From: Collimonas pratensis | Lineage (GTDB): Bacteria > Pseudomonadota > Gammaproteobacteria > Burkholderiales > Burkholderiaceae_D | Direction: 5' to 3' | Assembly (NCBI RefSeq): GCF_001584185.1 | Contig: NZ_CP013234.1 | Coordinates: 5,146,001-5,210,000 of the forward strand | DNA: 64,000 nucleotides | Part shown: piece by piece, positions 1 through 10,100 of the stretch | How the letters are laid out: each line of letters opens with the position of its first letter | Position numbering within the stretch: position 1 is the stretch's first letter | The notes under the pieces: model-generated | Seen by the model: only the letters and a program-made list of their open reading frames with translations | The model's database searches: none | Told to the model about the DNA's origin: nothing | Translations under genes and position numbers: made by a program

Positions 1-1355
<1,355 letters not shown>

Positions 1356-1540
1356 TCTCTGTTTTGTGGCATTGCTGCCTAGCATCTCTGCTATCGCTCA
1401 CTCAAAATACTGACAGGCCACTTCCTCTCGAAAGCGCCTATTTTCTTCTTTTGTGAACATTTAATGTTTTAAGTTATACGCTCCTGATTTACATCAGCAG
1501 CGCTGCACTTCCATCAAACGCCCACACTTATCGACTGTTA

Positions 1541-1554
1541 ATTGTTAAAGAACC
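1541..1554 (-). promoter_or_regulatory. boxA antitermination element of the rRNA leader
   Basis: On the minus strand the sequence reads GGTTCTTTAACAAT, which closely matches the ribosomal boxA (TGCTCTTTAACA). It lies about 190 bases upstream of the 16S 5' end, the usual place for Nus-factor-dependent antitermination in rRNA leaders. Confidence 0.8.
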
Positions 1555-1802
1555 TTCTACTTCGCGTCACCAGTCACCCGGTTCGCGTCGCTGTCAAATC
1601 GTTTTGTTTGTCAGCAGCAGAGAGATGAGATTATGTAGCGTTTCAAGTTTTTCGTCAACTACTTTTTTACTTCTCACCGAAAAACTTTTTACTTCCAACA
1701 CAACCTGCAACCCGCTTTATTTCCCTCAAACTTCGCTACCAAATCAGCCTCAATCTCTTGCCGCTCATTCGTTTATTTCGCGTCGTTCTCAACGGGAGGC
1801 GA

Positions 1803-1875
1803 ACTATAGCAATCCCCCCAATTCCCCGCAAGTACTTTTATCCAAATTCTTTAAAATATTTCGATTTATTTGATT
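1803..1875 (-). promoter_or_regulatory. rRNA operon promoter with UP element
   Basis: On the minus strand there is a -35 TTGCGG (1826-1831), a 17-base spacer and a -10 TATAGT (1803-1808). A GC-rich discriminator follows. Upstream of the -35 (about 1833-1875) the DNA is very A/T-rich, as expected of an UP element. The layout is that of a strong, stringently controlled rRNA promoter, about 450 bases from the 16S start. The stretch 1356-1802 between gene and promoter is leader; no protein gene is evident there. Confidence 0.75.
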
Positions 1876-2819
1876 TACCTGTCTTTACCCAGGTCCCAAC
1901 GCACAATGGACTCACCGCCGCTGGTGGTTTTAGGCACCGGCCGGAACGCATGGCCATAGATAATTTCAAAGGTCAGCGGCAGTTTGCCGTCCGCCCTGCG
2001 GCGCGCTTCCAGCGCAGCCTTCAGGCGTGCGCCCTGCTCTCTACTTAATAGGCCGCGGCCACGGGTCGCCAGCGGGTTGCCACCCCAGGCCCGGACATCG
2101 GCCAGCAGCTTCTCCACCGTGTCATAGGTGACGGTGATCGTTTCCATATCCATGACGGGAGTAGAGAAACCGGCATTGACCAGCATGTCGCCGAAATCAT
2201 GCATATCCACAAATGGCAGCACATGCGCGCCATCGTCGATGCCGGCAAATGCATTGCGCAGCTCTTTAAATGTATCCGGCCCGAAGCAGGAGAACATCAG
2301 CAAGCCATCCACCCGCAATATGCGGCGCCATTCAGCGAACACGCGGTCCGGTTGCGGATGCCAGTGCAACGCCAGGTTCGACCACACCAGGTCGACCGTG
2401 TTCGGCGCCAGCGGCAACTGGGCGAAATCGCCGCACAGCAAAGCTGACGACAACTGCTCGCCGCCGCCAGCAAACGGCAGCCACTTCTTTAATAAGCGGT
2501 TCACCGACAGCTGCGCACCCTGTCGTTGCTCTTTTGCCAATGACAACATGGCAGCGGACGCATCCAACCCGATAACCGCGGCTTCCGCAAAGCGCTGCTG
2601 CAATGTATATATATCAGGACCGGCGCCGCAGCCGGCATCCAGCACCCGCTGCGGCGCTAGTTTCACCAGAGCAAGGCGTTCGTGCATGCGGCTGGATATT
2701 TCCCGACGCATGAACTCGGATTCGCGCACCAGCGCGGGCTGGGCAAACAATTGGCGTACCCGGCGCAAGTCGATCGGAGCGCTTTGGCTGGTTTCAGAAG
2801 TAGGCAATGAGGTAGACAT
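1875..2819 (-). CDS. bioC: BioC-like SAM-dependent methyltransferase
   Basis: Class I SAM-dependent methyltransferase of 314 residues. Motif I, VLDAGCGAG, is at about residues 59-67, followed by the acidic strand VIGLD. The PLAPNTVDLVWSNLALHW stretch and overall layout resemble malonyl-ACP O-methyltransferase BioC of Burkholderiales, which primes pimeloyl synthesis for biotin. The E. coli enzyme is shorter (about 250 residues), so the exact substrate is inferred, and a general methyltransferase is the alternative. I chose the ATG at 2819: the frame is open further upstream, but that part is low-complexity and overlaps the divergent comF region. No other biotin gene is next to it. The stop lies just beyond the UP element of the rRNA promoter. 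Confidence 0.7.
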   Translation of the reverse strand: MSTSLPTSETSQSAPIDLRRVRQLFAQPALVRESEFMRREISSRMHERLALVKLAPQRVLDAGCGAGPDIYTLQQRFAEAAVIGLDASAAMLSLAKEQRQGAQLSVNRLLKKWLPFAGGGEQLSSALLCGDFAQLPLAPNTVDLVWSNLALHWHPQPDRVFAEWRRILRVDGLLMFSCFGPDTFKELRNAFAGIDDGAHVLPFVDMHDFGDMLVNAGFSTPVMDMETITVTYDTVEKLLADVRAWGGNPLATRGRGLLSREQGARLKAALEARRRADGKLPLTFEIIYGHAFRPVPKTTSGGESIVRWDLGKDR

Positions 2820-2932
2820 CAAAATCCGGCAGGTGAGATGAAATGCGATAATCGCCAGTAGTTTACACGCTTGATTGTATGTAAGCTGGCGGTAGTGCCT
2901 TGATTCACGGCCTTGATTAACCGCAATGAGAC

Positions 2933-3694
2933 TTGCCCTTGTTATTTCCCCGACTGCGGCTATGGCCGCGACAGCAACTTGCCCGCATTCTGCGCGGCAT
3001 GCCATCCTGCTGCGCCTTATGCGGGCAGGAAGGCCAGCACGTGATTTGCGGCGGCTGCAGCAAGCACTACTTTGCCAGCCGCCCGCAGCGCTGCGTCCAA
3101 TGTGCAAATCCGCTGCCCCGCTCCGGCGGCGTCGGCCTGCTCCAGTGCGGCAACTGCCTGAAACAGTCCAGAGCCTTCGACGCCACGATAGTAGTATGCG
3201 ATTATGCGGCCCCGGTAGACCAATTGATCCAGGCGTTAAAGTTCCGCAGCCAGCTGGCGTTGGCGCCGGTGTTCGCAAAAATGCTGAGGGATGCGGTGCT
3301 GTTGCAAGCGGCTGGCAAAAAGGCGGAGTTGCCGGATATATTGATGGCTGTTCCACTCAGTGCACAACGGCTGCAGCAGCGTGGTTTCAACCAAGCGCAT
3401 GAAATTGCCAAGCCACTAGCCCGTCTGATCGGCATTCCATTGCGCCGTGACCTGCTGCTGCGCCAGCGCGACACGCTGCCCCAATCCATGGGGCTGGACC
3501 TGGAGCAGCGTCGCCGCAATTTGCGCCAGGCCTTTGCCATGGCGCCGGCGGCCAGCGCAAAAATCGACGGCCGCCATATAGGTGTCGTCGACGATGTCAT
3601 GACTACCGGCGAAACCCTGCACGCGCTGGCCAAGACCCTGCGCCGCCATGGCGCCCGCCGGATTACCAATTTCGTCTTCGCAAGAACCCCTTGA
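2933..3694 (+). CDS. comF: ComF family phosphoribosyltransferase-like protein
   Basis: A 253-residue ComF/GntX-type protein. The N-terminal part has paired cysteines of a zinc ribbon (C27/C30, C39/C42, C54/C57). The C-terminal part is a type I phosphoribosyltransferase fold with the PRPP-binding signature VVDDVMTTGETLHAL at about residues 218-232. Family members are linked to uptake or handling of DNA during competence, but the biochemical reaction is not established. The frame opens with TTG at 2933; an in-frame ATG at 2999 would give 231 residues and still keep all cysteine pairs, so the start is uncertain. It is divergent from the BioC-like gene, with a 113-base gap holding both promoters. 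Confidence 0.85.
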   Translation: MPLLFPRLRLWPRQQLARILRGMPSCCALCGQEGQHVICGGCSKHYFASRPQRCVQCANPLPRSGGVGLLQCGNCLKQSRAFDATIVVCDYAAPVDQLIQALKFRSQLALAPVFAKMLRDAVLLQAAGKKAELPDILMAVPLSAQRLQQRGFNQAHEIAKPLARLIGIPLRRDLLLRQRDTLPQSMGLDLEQRRRNLRQAFAMAPAASAKIDGRHIGVVDDVMTTGETLHALAKTLRRHGARRITNFVFARTP

Positions 3695-3762
3695 CCGGCT
3701 TGCGTCGCGATTGCTTTAGTCCGTTAAGGACAGAGCGCAATTAATATATAAGGAGAAGCAGA

Positions 3763-4245
3763 TTGTTCCACGTCGTCCTGGTTGAACCGGAAATTCCGCC
3801 GAATACCGGCAACATCATCCGCCTGTGCGCCAATACCGGCGCTCAATTGCATCTGATCGAGCCGCTCGGCTTTCCGCTCGACGACGCCAAGATGCGCCGC
3901 GCCGGCCTCGACTATCACGACTACGCCAGCATGAAGGTGCACGCCGATTGGGAAACCTTTGTCGCCAGCATGCGCGCAGCCGGCAGTTATGCGCCGGAGC
4001 GGATGTTTGCCATGACCACCCATGGCTCGACGCCGTTCGCCAATCTGGCCTTCTTGCCGGGCGACGTCTTCGTGTTCGGTTCGGAAACCCGCGGCCTCGA
4101 TCCAGCGCTGCGTGAATCATTTCCTCCGACGCAGCGGATCCGCCTGCCGATGCGGCCGGACAACCGCAGCCTGAATCTATCCAATACCGTGGCGGTGGTC
4201 GTGTATGAGGCGTGGCGCCAGAATGGCTTCAGCGGCGGCGCCTGA
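3763..4245 (+). CDS. trmL: tRNA (cytidine(34)-2'-O)-methyltransferase TrmL
   Basis: SPOUT-class RNA methyltransferase of 160 residues, the normal size for TrmL, which 2'-O-methylates the wobble base of two leucine tRNAs. The family N-terminus (PEIPPNTGNIIRLCANTG), the central FGSETRGLD and the C-terminal knot motif NRSLNLSNTVAVVVYE are all present. The start is TTG, supported by AAGGAG at 3750-3755, seven bases upstream; no ATG fits. It follows comF by 68 bases and may be cotranscribed. Confidence 0.93.
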   Translation: MFHVVLVEPEIPPNTGNIIRLCANTGAQLHLIEPLGFPLDDAKMRRAGLDYHDYASMKVHADWETFVASMRAAGSYAPERMFAMTTHGSTPFANLAFLPGDVFVFGSETRGLDPALRESFPPTQRIRLPMRPDNRSLNLSNTVAVVVYEAWRQNGFSGGA

Positions 4246-4376
4246 TAAAACATTTCCGTGGATAAAGCCAACACCGTGGCGGCATTGCTATAATCGTAAG
4301 CCAGACCGCAGCCAGCAACACAGCCGCGCTGCAAGAACAATCTGCGCCATCTACGCAATCAACTCAAAGGATCAGC

Positions 4377-4853
4377 ATGTCTTTACGTTCGGTTTCCCTG
4401 TTCTTCTGCGCGCTGGCGATCAGCGTTTCGGCCCATGCCCACGAATACACTGTCGGCGCCTTGCACATCGGCCATCCTCACGCCCGCGCCACCGTACCGG
4501 GCCAGCCCAGCGGCGGCGCCTTCCTCAGCATCGAAAATACCGGCAAGGACGCCGACAAGCTGATCAGCGTCAGTACGCCGGCGGCCAAAAGCGCCGAGAT
4601 CCACACCATGTCCATGGATGGCAATGTCATGAAAATGCGTGAAGTCGGCGAGATTGCGCTGGCGCCGGCGGCCACCGTCGACATGAAGCCGGGCAACGGC
4701 TACCACATCATGCTGATCGGCCTGACCCAGCCTTTGAAAGCGGGCGACAAGTTCCCGTTGACGCTGACTTTCCAGAAAGCCGGAAAAATCGAAGTCTCGG
4801 TCAGCGTTACCGATATGAGCGGCAAGTCACCTGAGGCAATGCACCAACACTAA
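4377..4853 (+). CDS. Periplasmic copper chaperone, PCu(A)C family
   Basis: 158-residue exported protein. Residues 1-21 form a signal peptide ending in SAHA. The mature part is a PCu(A)C (DUF461) cupredoxin-like domain with a histidine and methionine set: HTMSMDGNVMKM in the middle and YHIMLIGL later. The family carries Cu(I) to the CuA centre of cytochrome c oxidase or handles periplasmic copper. The C-terminus adds MHQH, which could also bind metal. It stands alone, with no SCO or oxidase gene nearby, and is followed by a bidirectional terminator. Confidence 0.88.
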   Translation: MSLRSVSLFFCALAISVSAHAHEYTVGALHIGHPHARATVPGQPSGGAFLSIENTGKDADKLISVSTPAAKSAEIHTMSMDGNVMKMREVGEIALAPAATVDMKPGNGYHIMLIGLTQPLKAGDKFPLTLTFQKAGKIEVSVSVTDMSGKSPEAMHQH

Positions 4854-4870
4854 GTAGCCGCCGGCCCATA

Positions 4871-4899
4871 AAAATAGCGCGAATCTCGCGATTTTTTTT
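4871..4899. terminator. Bidirectional terminator between convergent genes
   Basis: CGCGA / TCGCG stem with a three-base loop, flanked by an A-run on the left and a T-run on the right. It lies between the copper chaperone (+) and the heptose adenylyltransferase gene (-) and can serve both. Confidence 0.75.
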
Positions 4900-4918
4900 G
4901 CATCCCCTGCCGATACGG

Positions 4919-5398
4919 TCACGAACCCTGCCGCACCTTGTCCAACAACTTGCTGGTCGAGCGGTCATGGGCAAAGGCAATCGCCACTACCTGGCCGCCG
5001 TAGGCCAGCACCGCCTGGCCTTCGGGAATCGCATCCATCTGATAATCGCCGCCTTTGACATATACGCCGGGCCGCGCTTCCTGCACCACTTCCAGCGCAG
5101 TATCTTCGTCGAACTCGACCACCAGACTGACAGCTTCCAGCGCCGCCAGCACCGCCATGCGGTCGGCACAGGTATTGATCGGGCGGTCGTCGCCCTTGCC
5201 CAGGCGCTTGACCGAGGCATCGGTATTCACCGCCACCACCAGCGACGCCCCCTGCTCGCGCGCCTGCGCCAGATAAGTGACATGGCCGCGATGCAGGATG
5301 TCGAATACACCGTTGGTCAGCACCACCGGTTGCGGCAGGGACGCGACGCGCGCCTTCAGTTCGGCGCGGGAGCAAAGCTTGTTTTCAAATGTAGGCAT
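4919..5398 (-). CDS. rfaE2: D-glycero-beta-D-manno-heptose 1-phosphate adenylyltransferase
   Basis: 159-residue nucleotidyltransferase that adds AMP to heptose-1-phosphate to make ADP-heptose for the LPS inner core. The HIGH-class signature TNGVFDILHRGHVTYL is at residues 28-43, and the C-terminal DRSTSKLLDKV corresponds to the second ATP-binding motif. It is a free-standing domain; in enterobacteria it is fused to the kinase as HldE. The partner kinase and the other heptose genes are not in the window. It begins 10 bases from a terminator that isolates it from the upstream gene. Confidence 0.92.
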   Translation of the reverse strand: MPTFENKLCSRAELKARVASLPQPVVLTNGVFDILHRGHVTYLAQAREQGASLVVAVNTDASVKRLGKGDDRPINTCADRMAVLAALEAVSLVVEFDEDTALEVVQEARPGVYVKGGDYQMDAIPEGQAVLAYGGQVVAIAFAHDRSTSKLLDKVRQGS

Positions 5399-5407
5399 GG
5401 CGAATAT

Positions 5408-5432
5408 AAAAAAAGCCGCAACAACGCGGCTT
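5408..5432 (-). terminator. Rho-independent terminator after the ferritin-like gene
   Basis: Read on the minus strand: stem AAGCCGC / GCGGCTT with a six-base loop, followed by a run of seven T. It sits 62 bases beyond the stop of the ferritin-like gene and just upstream of rfaE2. Confidence 0.8.
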
Positions 5433-5493
5433 CATATCAATAATGATCGGGATTGCAGGCGACGCCGAAAAACCTCGCCTGCAACCCTGGTAA

Positions 5494-6348
5494 TCAGACT
5501 GCTTCGGCCGACTTCAAGGCCAGCCGCGCAACCACTTCCTTGCGATAGCGGTTCAGCTCCTGCACCGTATCGAAAGTGCGTTCGAACAGCAAGGACATAT
5601 TGTGCAGGATGCGGTCGACCACTTTCTTTTCCCACACGCCGTCGAACTTGATCTGGTTGTCCAGCCAGCGCTCCAGCCACTCAGGGTCCGGCAGGCGGCT
5701 CTGCACCGTGTCGTTCGGGAACAGCGACTGGTTGACGTGCAGGTTAGTCGGATGCAGCGGCTTTTCGGTACGGCGCGCCGATGCCATCAGAACGCCGATC
5801 TTGGCAAATGCTGCCGAAGCGCTGTCGCCGACTTCGGCCAGGGCCTTCTTCATATAACGCAGATAAGCGCCGCCGTGGCGCGCTTCATCTTGGCTGATGA
5901 TCTTGTAGATCTGCTTGATCACCGGCTCGGTATGCCAGTCAGAGGCGCAGCGGTACCAGTGATTGAGGCGAATTTCGCCGCAAAAATGCATCATCAAGGT
6001 TTCCAGGGCCGGCGCCGGATCGAATTCGAAACGCACCTTGTCCAGCTCGGCTTCGGTAGGCACCAGCTCAGGCCGGAAGCGGCGCAGGTATTCCATCATC
6101 ACCAGCGAATGCTTCTGTTCCTCGAAGAACCAGACCGACATGAACGCGCAAAAATCGCTGTCGCCACGGTTATCGCGCAAGAACATCTCGGTTGCAGGCA
6201 GCGCCGACCATTCCGTAATCGCATTCATACGAATAGTTTGAGCTTGTTCGTCGGACAGCTGGGTGGCATCAAACTTGTCCCATGGAATATCGGTCTCCAT
6301 GTTCCAGCGGACTTGTTCAAGCGATTTAAACAGTTCTGGATACAGCAT
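5494..6348 (-). CDS. Ferritin-like di-iron protein
   Basis: 284-residue protein of a ferritin-like family that is well conserved in Burkholderiales. Two metal-ligand motifs are visible in helices: EEQKH at residues 76-80 and DEARH at 154-158, with further candidate ligands in ITEW (E46) and GEIRLNH (E124, H130). This spacing fits a carboxylate-bridged di-iron centre like those of acyl-ACP desaturases and rubrerythrin-type oxidases. The substrate is not known to me. I chose the ATG at 6348, preceded by AAGG, over an in-frame TTG five codons upstream. It is a single-gene unit with its own terminator. Confidence 0.75.
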   Translation of the reverse strand: MLYPELFKSLEQVRWNMETDIPWDKFDATQLSDEQAQTIRMNAITEWSALPATEMFLRDNRGDSDFCAFMSVWFFEEQKHSLVMMEYLRRFRPELVPTEAELDKVRFEFDPAPALETLMMHFCGEIRLNHWYRCASDWHTEPVIKQIYKIISQDEARHGGAYLRYMKKALAEVGDSASAAFAKIGVLMASARRTEKPLHPTNLHVNQSLFPNDTVQSRLPDPEWLERWLDNQIKFDGVWEKKVVDRILHNMSLLFERTFDTVQELNRYRKEVVARLALKSAEAV

Positions 6349-6573
6349 ACATACCTTAAGCAAGTGAGTTAACTGCTCGATTTTACCAAGAATTTGTTAC
6401 AAGACCGTTTATAAACCGGCCGACCAGCATTTTTTACTGGGAAAATGGCTCAAATCACAACAAAGTCAACGCCCCGTTTAGAGTTTTTAATCGGTCAGAA
6501 CCCGTCCTCTGACATGCGGCCTGCGCAAGCCGCGGATTTTCGGCGCCGGCCAACGAATAATCTTTGCGAAAGG

Positions 6574-6697
6574 ATGAGAATTGCAGGCATCGGCTCGGGC
6601 GACGCCTGCCTCCCAGATTTCAATGATGGCACTTATCCGACGCTAGTCAAGCTGTTCGAAGAATTTGACATTGCCACTGTAGCAACTAGCATCTCAT
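6574..6697 (+). pseudogene. Relic of a FAD-dependent amine-oxidase-like gene
   Basis: In the 397-base gap between the ferritin-like gene and phaM an ATG follows a GAAAGG ribosome site. It opens with MRIAGIGSGDACL, a decayed form of the dinucleotide-binding start MRIAVIGSGIAGL. It jumps directly to FNDGTYPTLVKLFEEF and DIATVATSIS, which resembles a segment normally some 60 residues further on in NAD(P)/FAD-binding amine-oxidase-like proteins (usually near a DUF1365 gene). The middle of the FAD domain and everything after about residue 41 is missing. No functional product is expected. The assignment is from memory of the family and needs an alignment. The rest of 6364-6760 shows nothing else. 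Confidence 0.5.
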
Positions 6698-6760
6698 CTC
6701 GACAATCTTTACACAGGGCGCAATTTCCCGGGCTGCGCCACGCCTGCTGGGCCGCGGCCC

Positions 6761-7447
6761 TTACTTAGAAACCGGCTTGATTTTCCCCATTGCCGTTTTT
6801 GTCTTGCCGGCGGCTGCACCACCAGCTTTTTTGACAGCAGGTTTGCTGCGCGGTTTGGCCGACGCCTTGGCGCCACTCTTGACAGTACTCTTGGCAGTCG
6901 CGGCTGGCGCAGATTTTGCCGCTTTTTCCGTCGCCGCCACGCTGTTCACCGCCTGCTTGAATTGGTTTTGCAGCAGATCCCACCAAGCATTGGCATTTCC
7001 GGCGGAAGGAGGAACCGCCCCGGTATCAGGCGCCGCAGCCGGCGCGACCGGCGCTGCCGGTTCGTCCTTTTTCGGCATCGGCGGCGCAGCCGCATCGGCA
7101 TCTTGCGCTGCGTTCATGAAAGAGAACGGAAAACCGGACGGCATCGTCCAAGCATTCGCGGCGGCTTCGCCGCCATCCTCGGCCGGCTGGTTGACCGCGC
7201 CCATCGCCCGCAGCGCCGACAGCGTCGCGCTTTGCACTTCCAGCGCCTGGATGGTGGTGCGCAGCATGTTCAGGTTGAGACTCAGCCATGATTCCACCGC
7301 CTTCAAATCGGTGATCTTCTTGTTGATCTCTTCCACCGACAAGGTCGGTACGACCATCCCCGGCACGCCCATGCCGCCCCACATCTTCTTGATGAATTCA
7401 AGACTGTCCTGCATTGCATCTGCTCCCGGAATACTAGAACCGCTCAT
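6761..7447 (-). CDS. phaM: PhaM-type PHB granule protein
   Basis: 228-residue protein resembling PhaM of Ralstonia, which activates PHA synthase and tethers PHB granules to the nucleoid. The N-terminal part (to about residue 85) is a predicted helical domain with MQDSLEFIKKMWGGMG. The middle is Ala/Pro-rich. The last 60 residues are a Lys/Ala-rich histone-like tail suited to DNA binding. The ATG at 7447 has AAGGAG seven bases upstream; the TTG two codons earlier would overlap that site. No phaC or phaP is adjacent. Low-complexity tails vary, so identity rests on the N-terminal half. Confidence 0.8.
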   Translation of the reverse strand: MSGSSIPGADAMQDSLEFIKKMWGGMGVPGMVVPTLSVEEINKKITDLKAVESWLSLNLNMLRTTIQALEVQSATLSALRAMGAVNQPAEDGGEAAANAWTMPSGFPFSFMNAAQDADAAAPPMPKKDEPAAPVAPAAAPDTGAVPPSAGNANAWWDLLQNQFKQAVNSVAATEKAAKSAPAATAKSTVKSGAKASAKPRSKPAVKKAGGAAAGKTKTAMGKIKPVSK

Positions 7448-7513
7448 CGCCAATCTCCTTCAAGGAAAATCCATCTTACCGCCCGTGGACTATAACAGCC
7501 CACTCGTTCCGCC

Positions 7514-8812
7514 TCACGGTCGCTGCATCTTGCACGTCGTTGGCAGCGCCGTCGCCGCCGGCGCCAGATAGCGCTCGGTCTTGAAACCGTAGCCGCTGCC
7601 TTCATTGTCGAAGCGGATGCCGCCATCGGCAAGCTTTTGCATCACCGCCACATACAATGGCTGGATCAGCTGGTGATCGCTGGTGCGCATGCTCGCTTCG
7701 TGAAACTTGCTCTTGTATTGTGCGCCTTCGAGCGCCCGCGCCACCGCTGCCGCCTCCGTGGTCTGGGCTTTCTCTATGGCGCTCGCCAGCATGTCGATCA
7801 TGACATCCATGCGCAAAAACAGATAGTCATCTTTCGGCTGCGGGAAACGCTGGCGGAAACTACGGTAGAAGGCATCGCTGGCGGCATTCTGGACGCCATC
7901 GGCAATGTTCGGATGCCACTCAGCAACTGCACGCACTGTCCCCACGCCTGCATCGCCGATGGCCGCCGGCGCACCTAGGCTATTGGCATAGAAAGTATAG
8001 AACTTGAGGCGCAGGCCGGCTTCTTTCGCGGCTTTCACCAGCAGCGTCAAATCATTGCCCCAGTTGCCGGTGATGACCGTGTCGGCGCCGCTGGCGCGAA
8101 TCTTGGCGATATAGGGGGCGAAATCCTTGACCTTGCCGATCGGATGCAATTCGTCGCCGACGATCCTGATATCTGGCCGCGCTGCCTGCAGCTGCTGGCG
8201 CGCGGCCTTGGCCACCTGCTGGCCGAAACTGTAATCCTGGCCGATAAGATAGACACTTTTCGCCTGATGGTCGCTTTTGATGACTTCCACCAGCGCGCGC
8301 ATGCGCATATCGGCATTGGCATCGAAACGAAAATGCCAGAAGCTGCATTTTTCATTGGTGAGCGCCGGATCGACCGCCGAGTAGTTCAGGAACAGCACGC
8401 GATTGTCCGGCGTCCGCGCATTGTGCTTGTTGATTGCCTCGACCAGCGCGCCGGCCACTGCAGAGCTATTGCCTTCCAGCACGAAAGGGATTTTCTGGTC
8501 AGTCAGTTGCTTTAGCTGTAACAAGGCATCTTCTACTCCCTGCTTGCTGTCGAATACCGTCAGGCTGAGAGAATGGCGGCCATCCGGCAAGCGTACCCCG
8601 CCGCGCGCATTGACCTGCTCCACAGCAAACCGGATATTGTGCTCGACTGCTTCGCCGGCGTTGGCAAACGGACCCGACATGCCTTCAATCATGCCGAGCC
8701 GGATCGGCGCCAGTGTGGCCGCGGGCGAAGCCGAGGCCGCCGATGACAGGCAGCCGCCAGCCAGCATGCATGCCAGCGCAAGGCCGGCGGGGAAACGCGA
8801 TCGGTACAGCAT
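7514..8812 (-). CDS. Branched-chain amino acid-type ABC transporter binding protein
   Basis: 432-residue periplasmic solute-binding protein of the Leu/Ile/Val-binding (type I) family. A signal peptide ending around SAASA precedes the domain start IRLGMIEGMSGPFANAG. Typical later blocks are VYLIGQDYSFGQQVAK and the ITGNWGNDL ligand cleft. A cysteine occurs in the leader, but LAGGCLSS is only a possible lipobox. No permease or ATPase genes are adjacent, so it either serves a transporter encoded elsewhere or has another ligand. The ATG at 8812 was chosen over a TTG two codons upstream. Confidence 0.85.
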   Translation of the reverse strand: MLYRSRFPAGLALACMLAGGCLSSAASASPAATLAPIRLGMIEGMSGPFANAGEAVEHNIRFAVEQVNARGGVRLPDGRHSLSLTVFDSKQGVEDALLQLKQLTDQKIPFVLEGNSSAVAGALVEAINKHNARTPDNRVLFLNYSAVDPALTNEKCSFWHFRFDANADMRMRALVEVIKSDHQAKSVYLIGQDYSFGQQVAKAARQQLQAARPDIRIVGDELHPIGKVKDFAPYIAKIRASGADTVITGNWGNDLTLLVKAAKEAGLRLKFYTFYANSLGAPAAIGDAGVGTVRAVAEWHPNIADGVQNAASDAFYRSFRQRFPQPKDDYLFLRMDVMIDMLASAIEKAQTTEAAAVARALEGAQYKSKFHEASMRTSDHQLIQPLYVAVMQKLADGGIRFDNEGSGYGFKTERYLAPAATALPTTCKMQRP

Positions 8813-8910
8813 CGGCAACTATTCCAGTTTGTTATAGGTCCAATATTTTACGTCGTTTATTACATACGCTTACGCTTGCCGGAAGTTAATCCAGACGGAT
8901 CGTTTACACT

Positions 8911-10062
8911 ATGCGGATGCCGTCTTCCTCCGAACACATCTCAACTGCACGTTTTACCTTTGGCAGCCGCCGCCGCTGGCTGGGCGTTTTGCTGCTCACC
9001 GCTTTGCTGCATATCCTGCTGATCGTATGGGGTGGCCGCCAGTTCGATGCGCCGCTGTCGGTTGAACGACGCGATCACATCGTCATGACAAATATCGCCG
9101 CCTTGCCGCCGGTAGAAAAGCCCGTGCTGCTGCCACAAGAACCGAAAGCGCAGCCGAAACCAAGCCCGCAACCGCGCCCCGTTGCCGCCGCAAAACCGCG
9201 GCCGGCGCCGGAACCGGCGGTAGAAGTGCCGGATACGCCGATCCGGGAAACAGTGACGCCCATCGTTGATGCCCAGCCGGCCGGGCCTGCCGTGGCCGAC
9301 GCAGCAGGAAGCATCATCGACACAAAACCGCCGACAGAACAGCCCGGACCGGTGGAGCCGCCGAAACCCGCCGCGGCTGCCGGCAAACACTACCAGACCA
9401 GCGCGCCGCCGTCGGCAGAACTGAAATACAAGGTAGAAGCCGTGCAGAAAGGCCAGAATTACCATGGCAGCGGTAAAATCACCTGGCAAACCGATGGCGG
9501 CAACTACACCATCAATGGCGAGGCAGGCGCCTTGTTCATTACCGTCCTGGATTTCAAGAGCGAAGGCGAAGTCAACGGTTTTGGCGTCGCGCCCGTAACC
9601 TATACGCAAAAGCGCTTCCGCAAGCCGGCTACGAAAACGATTTTTCACCGCGAACTCAAGCAGATTGTCTTTTCGTCGTCGGACAATAAGTATCCGCTCA
9701 GTGGCGGCGAACAGGACCGTGCCAGCGTAGTCTGGCAACTGGCCAGCATTGGCCGCGGCGACAGTACGCAATTTTCACCCGGCGCGGTGATCGACCTGTT
9801 TGTCGCCGGTCCGCTCGATGCGGAAACCTGGCGCATGCAGATCGTCGGCCAGGAACAAATCGATGTCGACGGCGACCAGCGCACAGCCTGGCATGTGATC
9901 CGCATTCCGGAACCCGGCTCGCACGAACAGCGGCTGGATATCTGGCTGTCGCCGCAACAGGAATGGTATCCGGTCAAACTGCGCTTTACCGAAACTGATG
10001 GCGACTATCTCGACATGTCGCTGTCCAATCTGAAGCCGCTGAATCCAAACGGGCTGAATTAG
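8911..10062 (+). CDS. DUF3108 protein with TonB-like proline-rich linker
   Basis: 383-residue envelope protein. A basic N-terminus is followed by a single membrane segment (about residues 24-41). A Pro/Lys/Ala-rich spacer (about 65-155) resembles the TonB linker. The C-terminal DUF3108 domain starts at about residue 165 with SAELKYKVEA and includes LDIWLSPQQEWYPVKLRFTE. The function of DUF3108 is unknown. The shape suggests a protein anchored in the inner membrane that reaches across the periplasm. It is followed 38 bases later by a paralogue lacking the anchor and spacer, and then queC. Confidence 0.85.
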   Translation: MRMPSSSEHISTARFTFGSRRRWLGVLLLTALLHILLIVWGGRQFDAPLSVERRDHIVMTNIAALPPVEKPVLLPQEPKAQPKPSPQPRPVAAAKPRPAPEPAVEVPDTPIRETVTPIVDAQPAGPAVADAAGSIIDTKPPTEQPGPVEPPKPAAAAGKHYQTSAPPSAELKYKVEAVQKGQNYHGSGKITWQTDGGNYTINGEAGALFITVLDFKSEGEVNGFGVAPVTYTQKRFRKPATKTIFHRELKQIVFSSSDNKYPLSGGEQDRASVVWQLASIGRGDSTQFSPGAVIDLFVAGPLDAETWRMQIVGQEQIDVDGDQRTAWHVIRIPEPGSHEQRLDIWLSPQQEWYPVKLRFTETDGDYLDMSLSNLKPLNPNGLN

Positions 10063-10100
10063 GCCAGGCTGGCGAACCAGCACTATTTTTTTGGGAAATC

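Noticed and set aside
1592..1597. TTGACA on the minus strand as a second rRNA promoter
   Set aside because: A good -35 hexamer, but there is no -10-like sequence at 16-18 bases.
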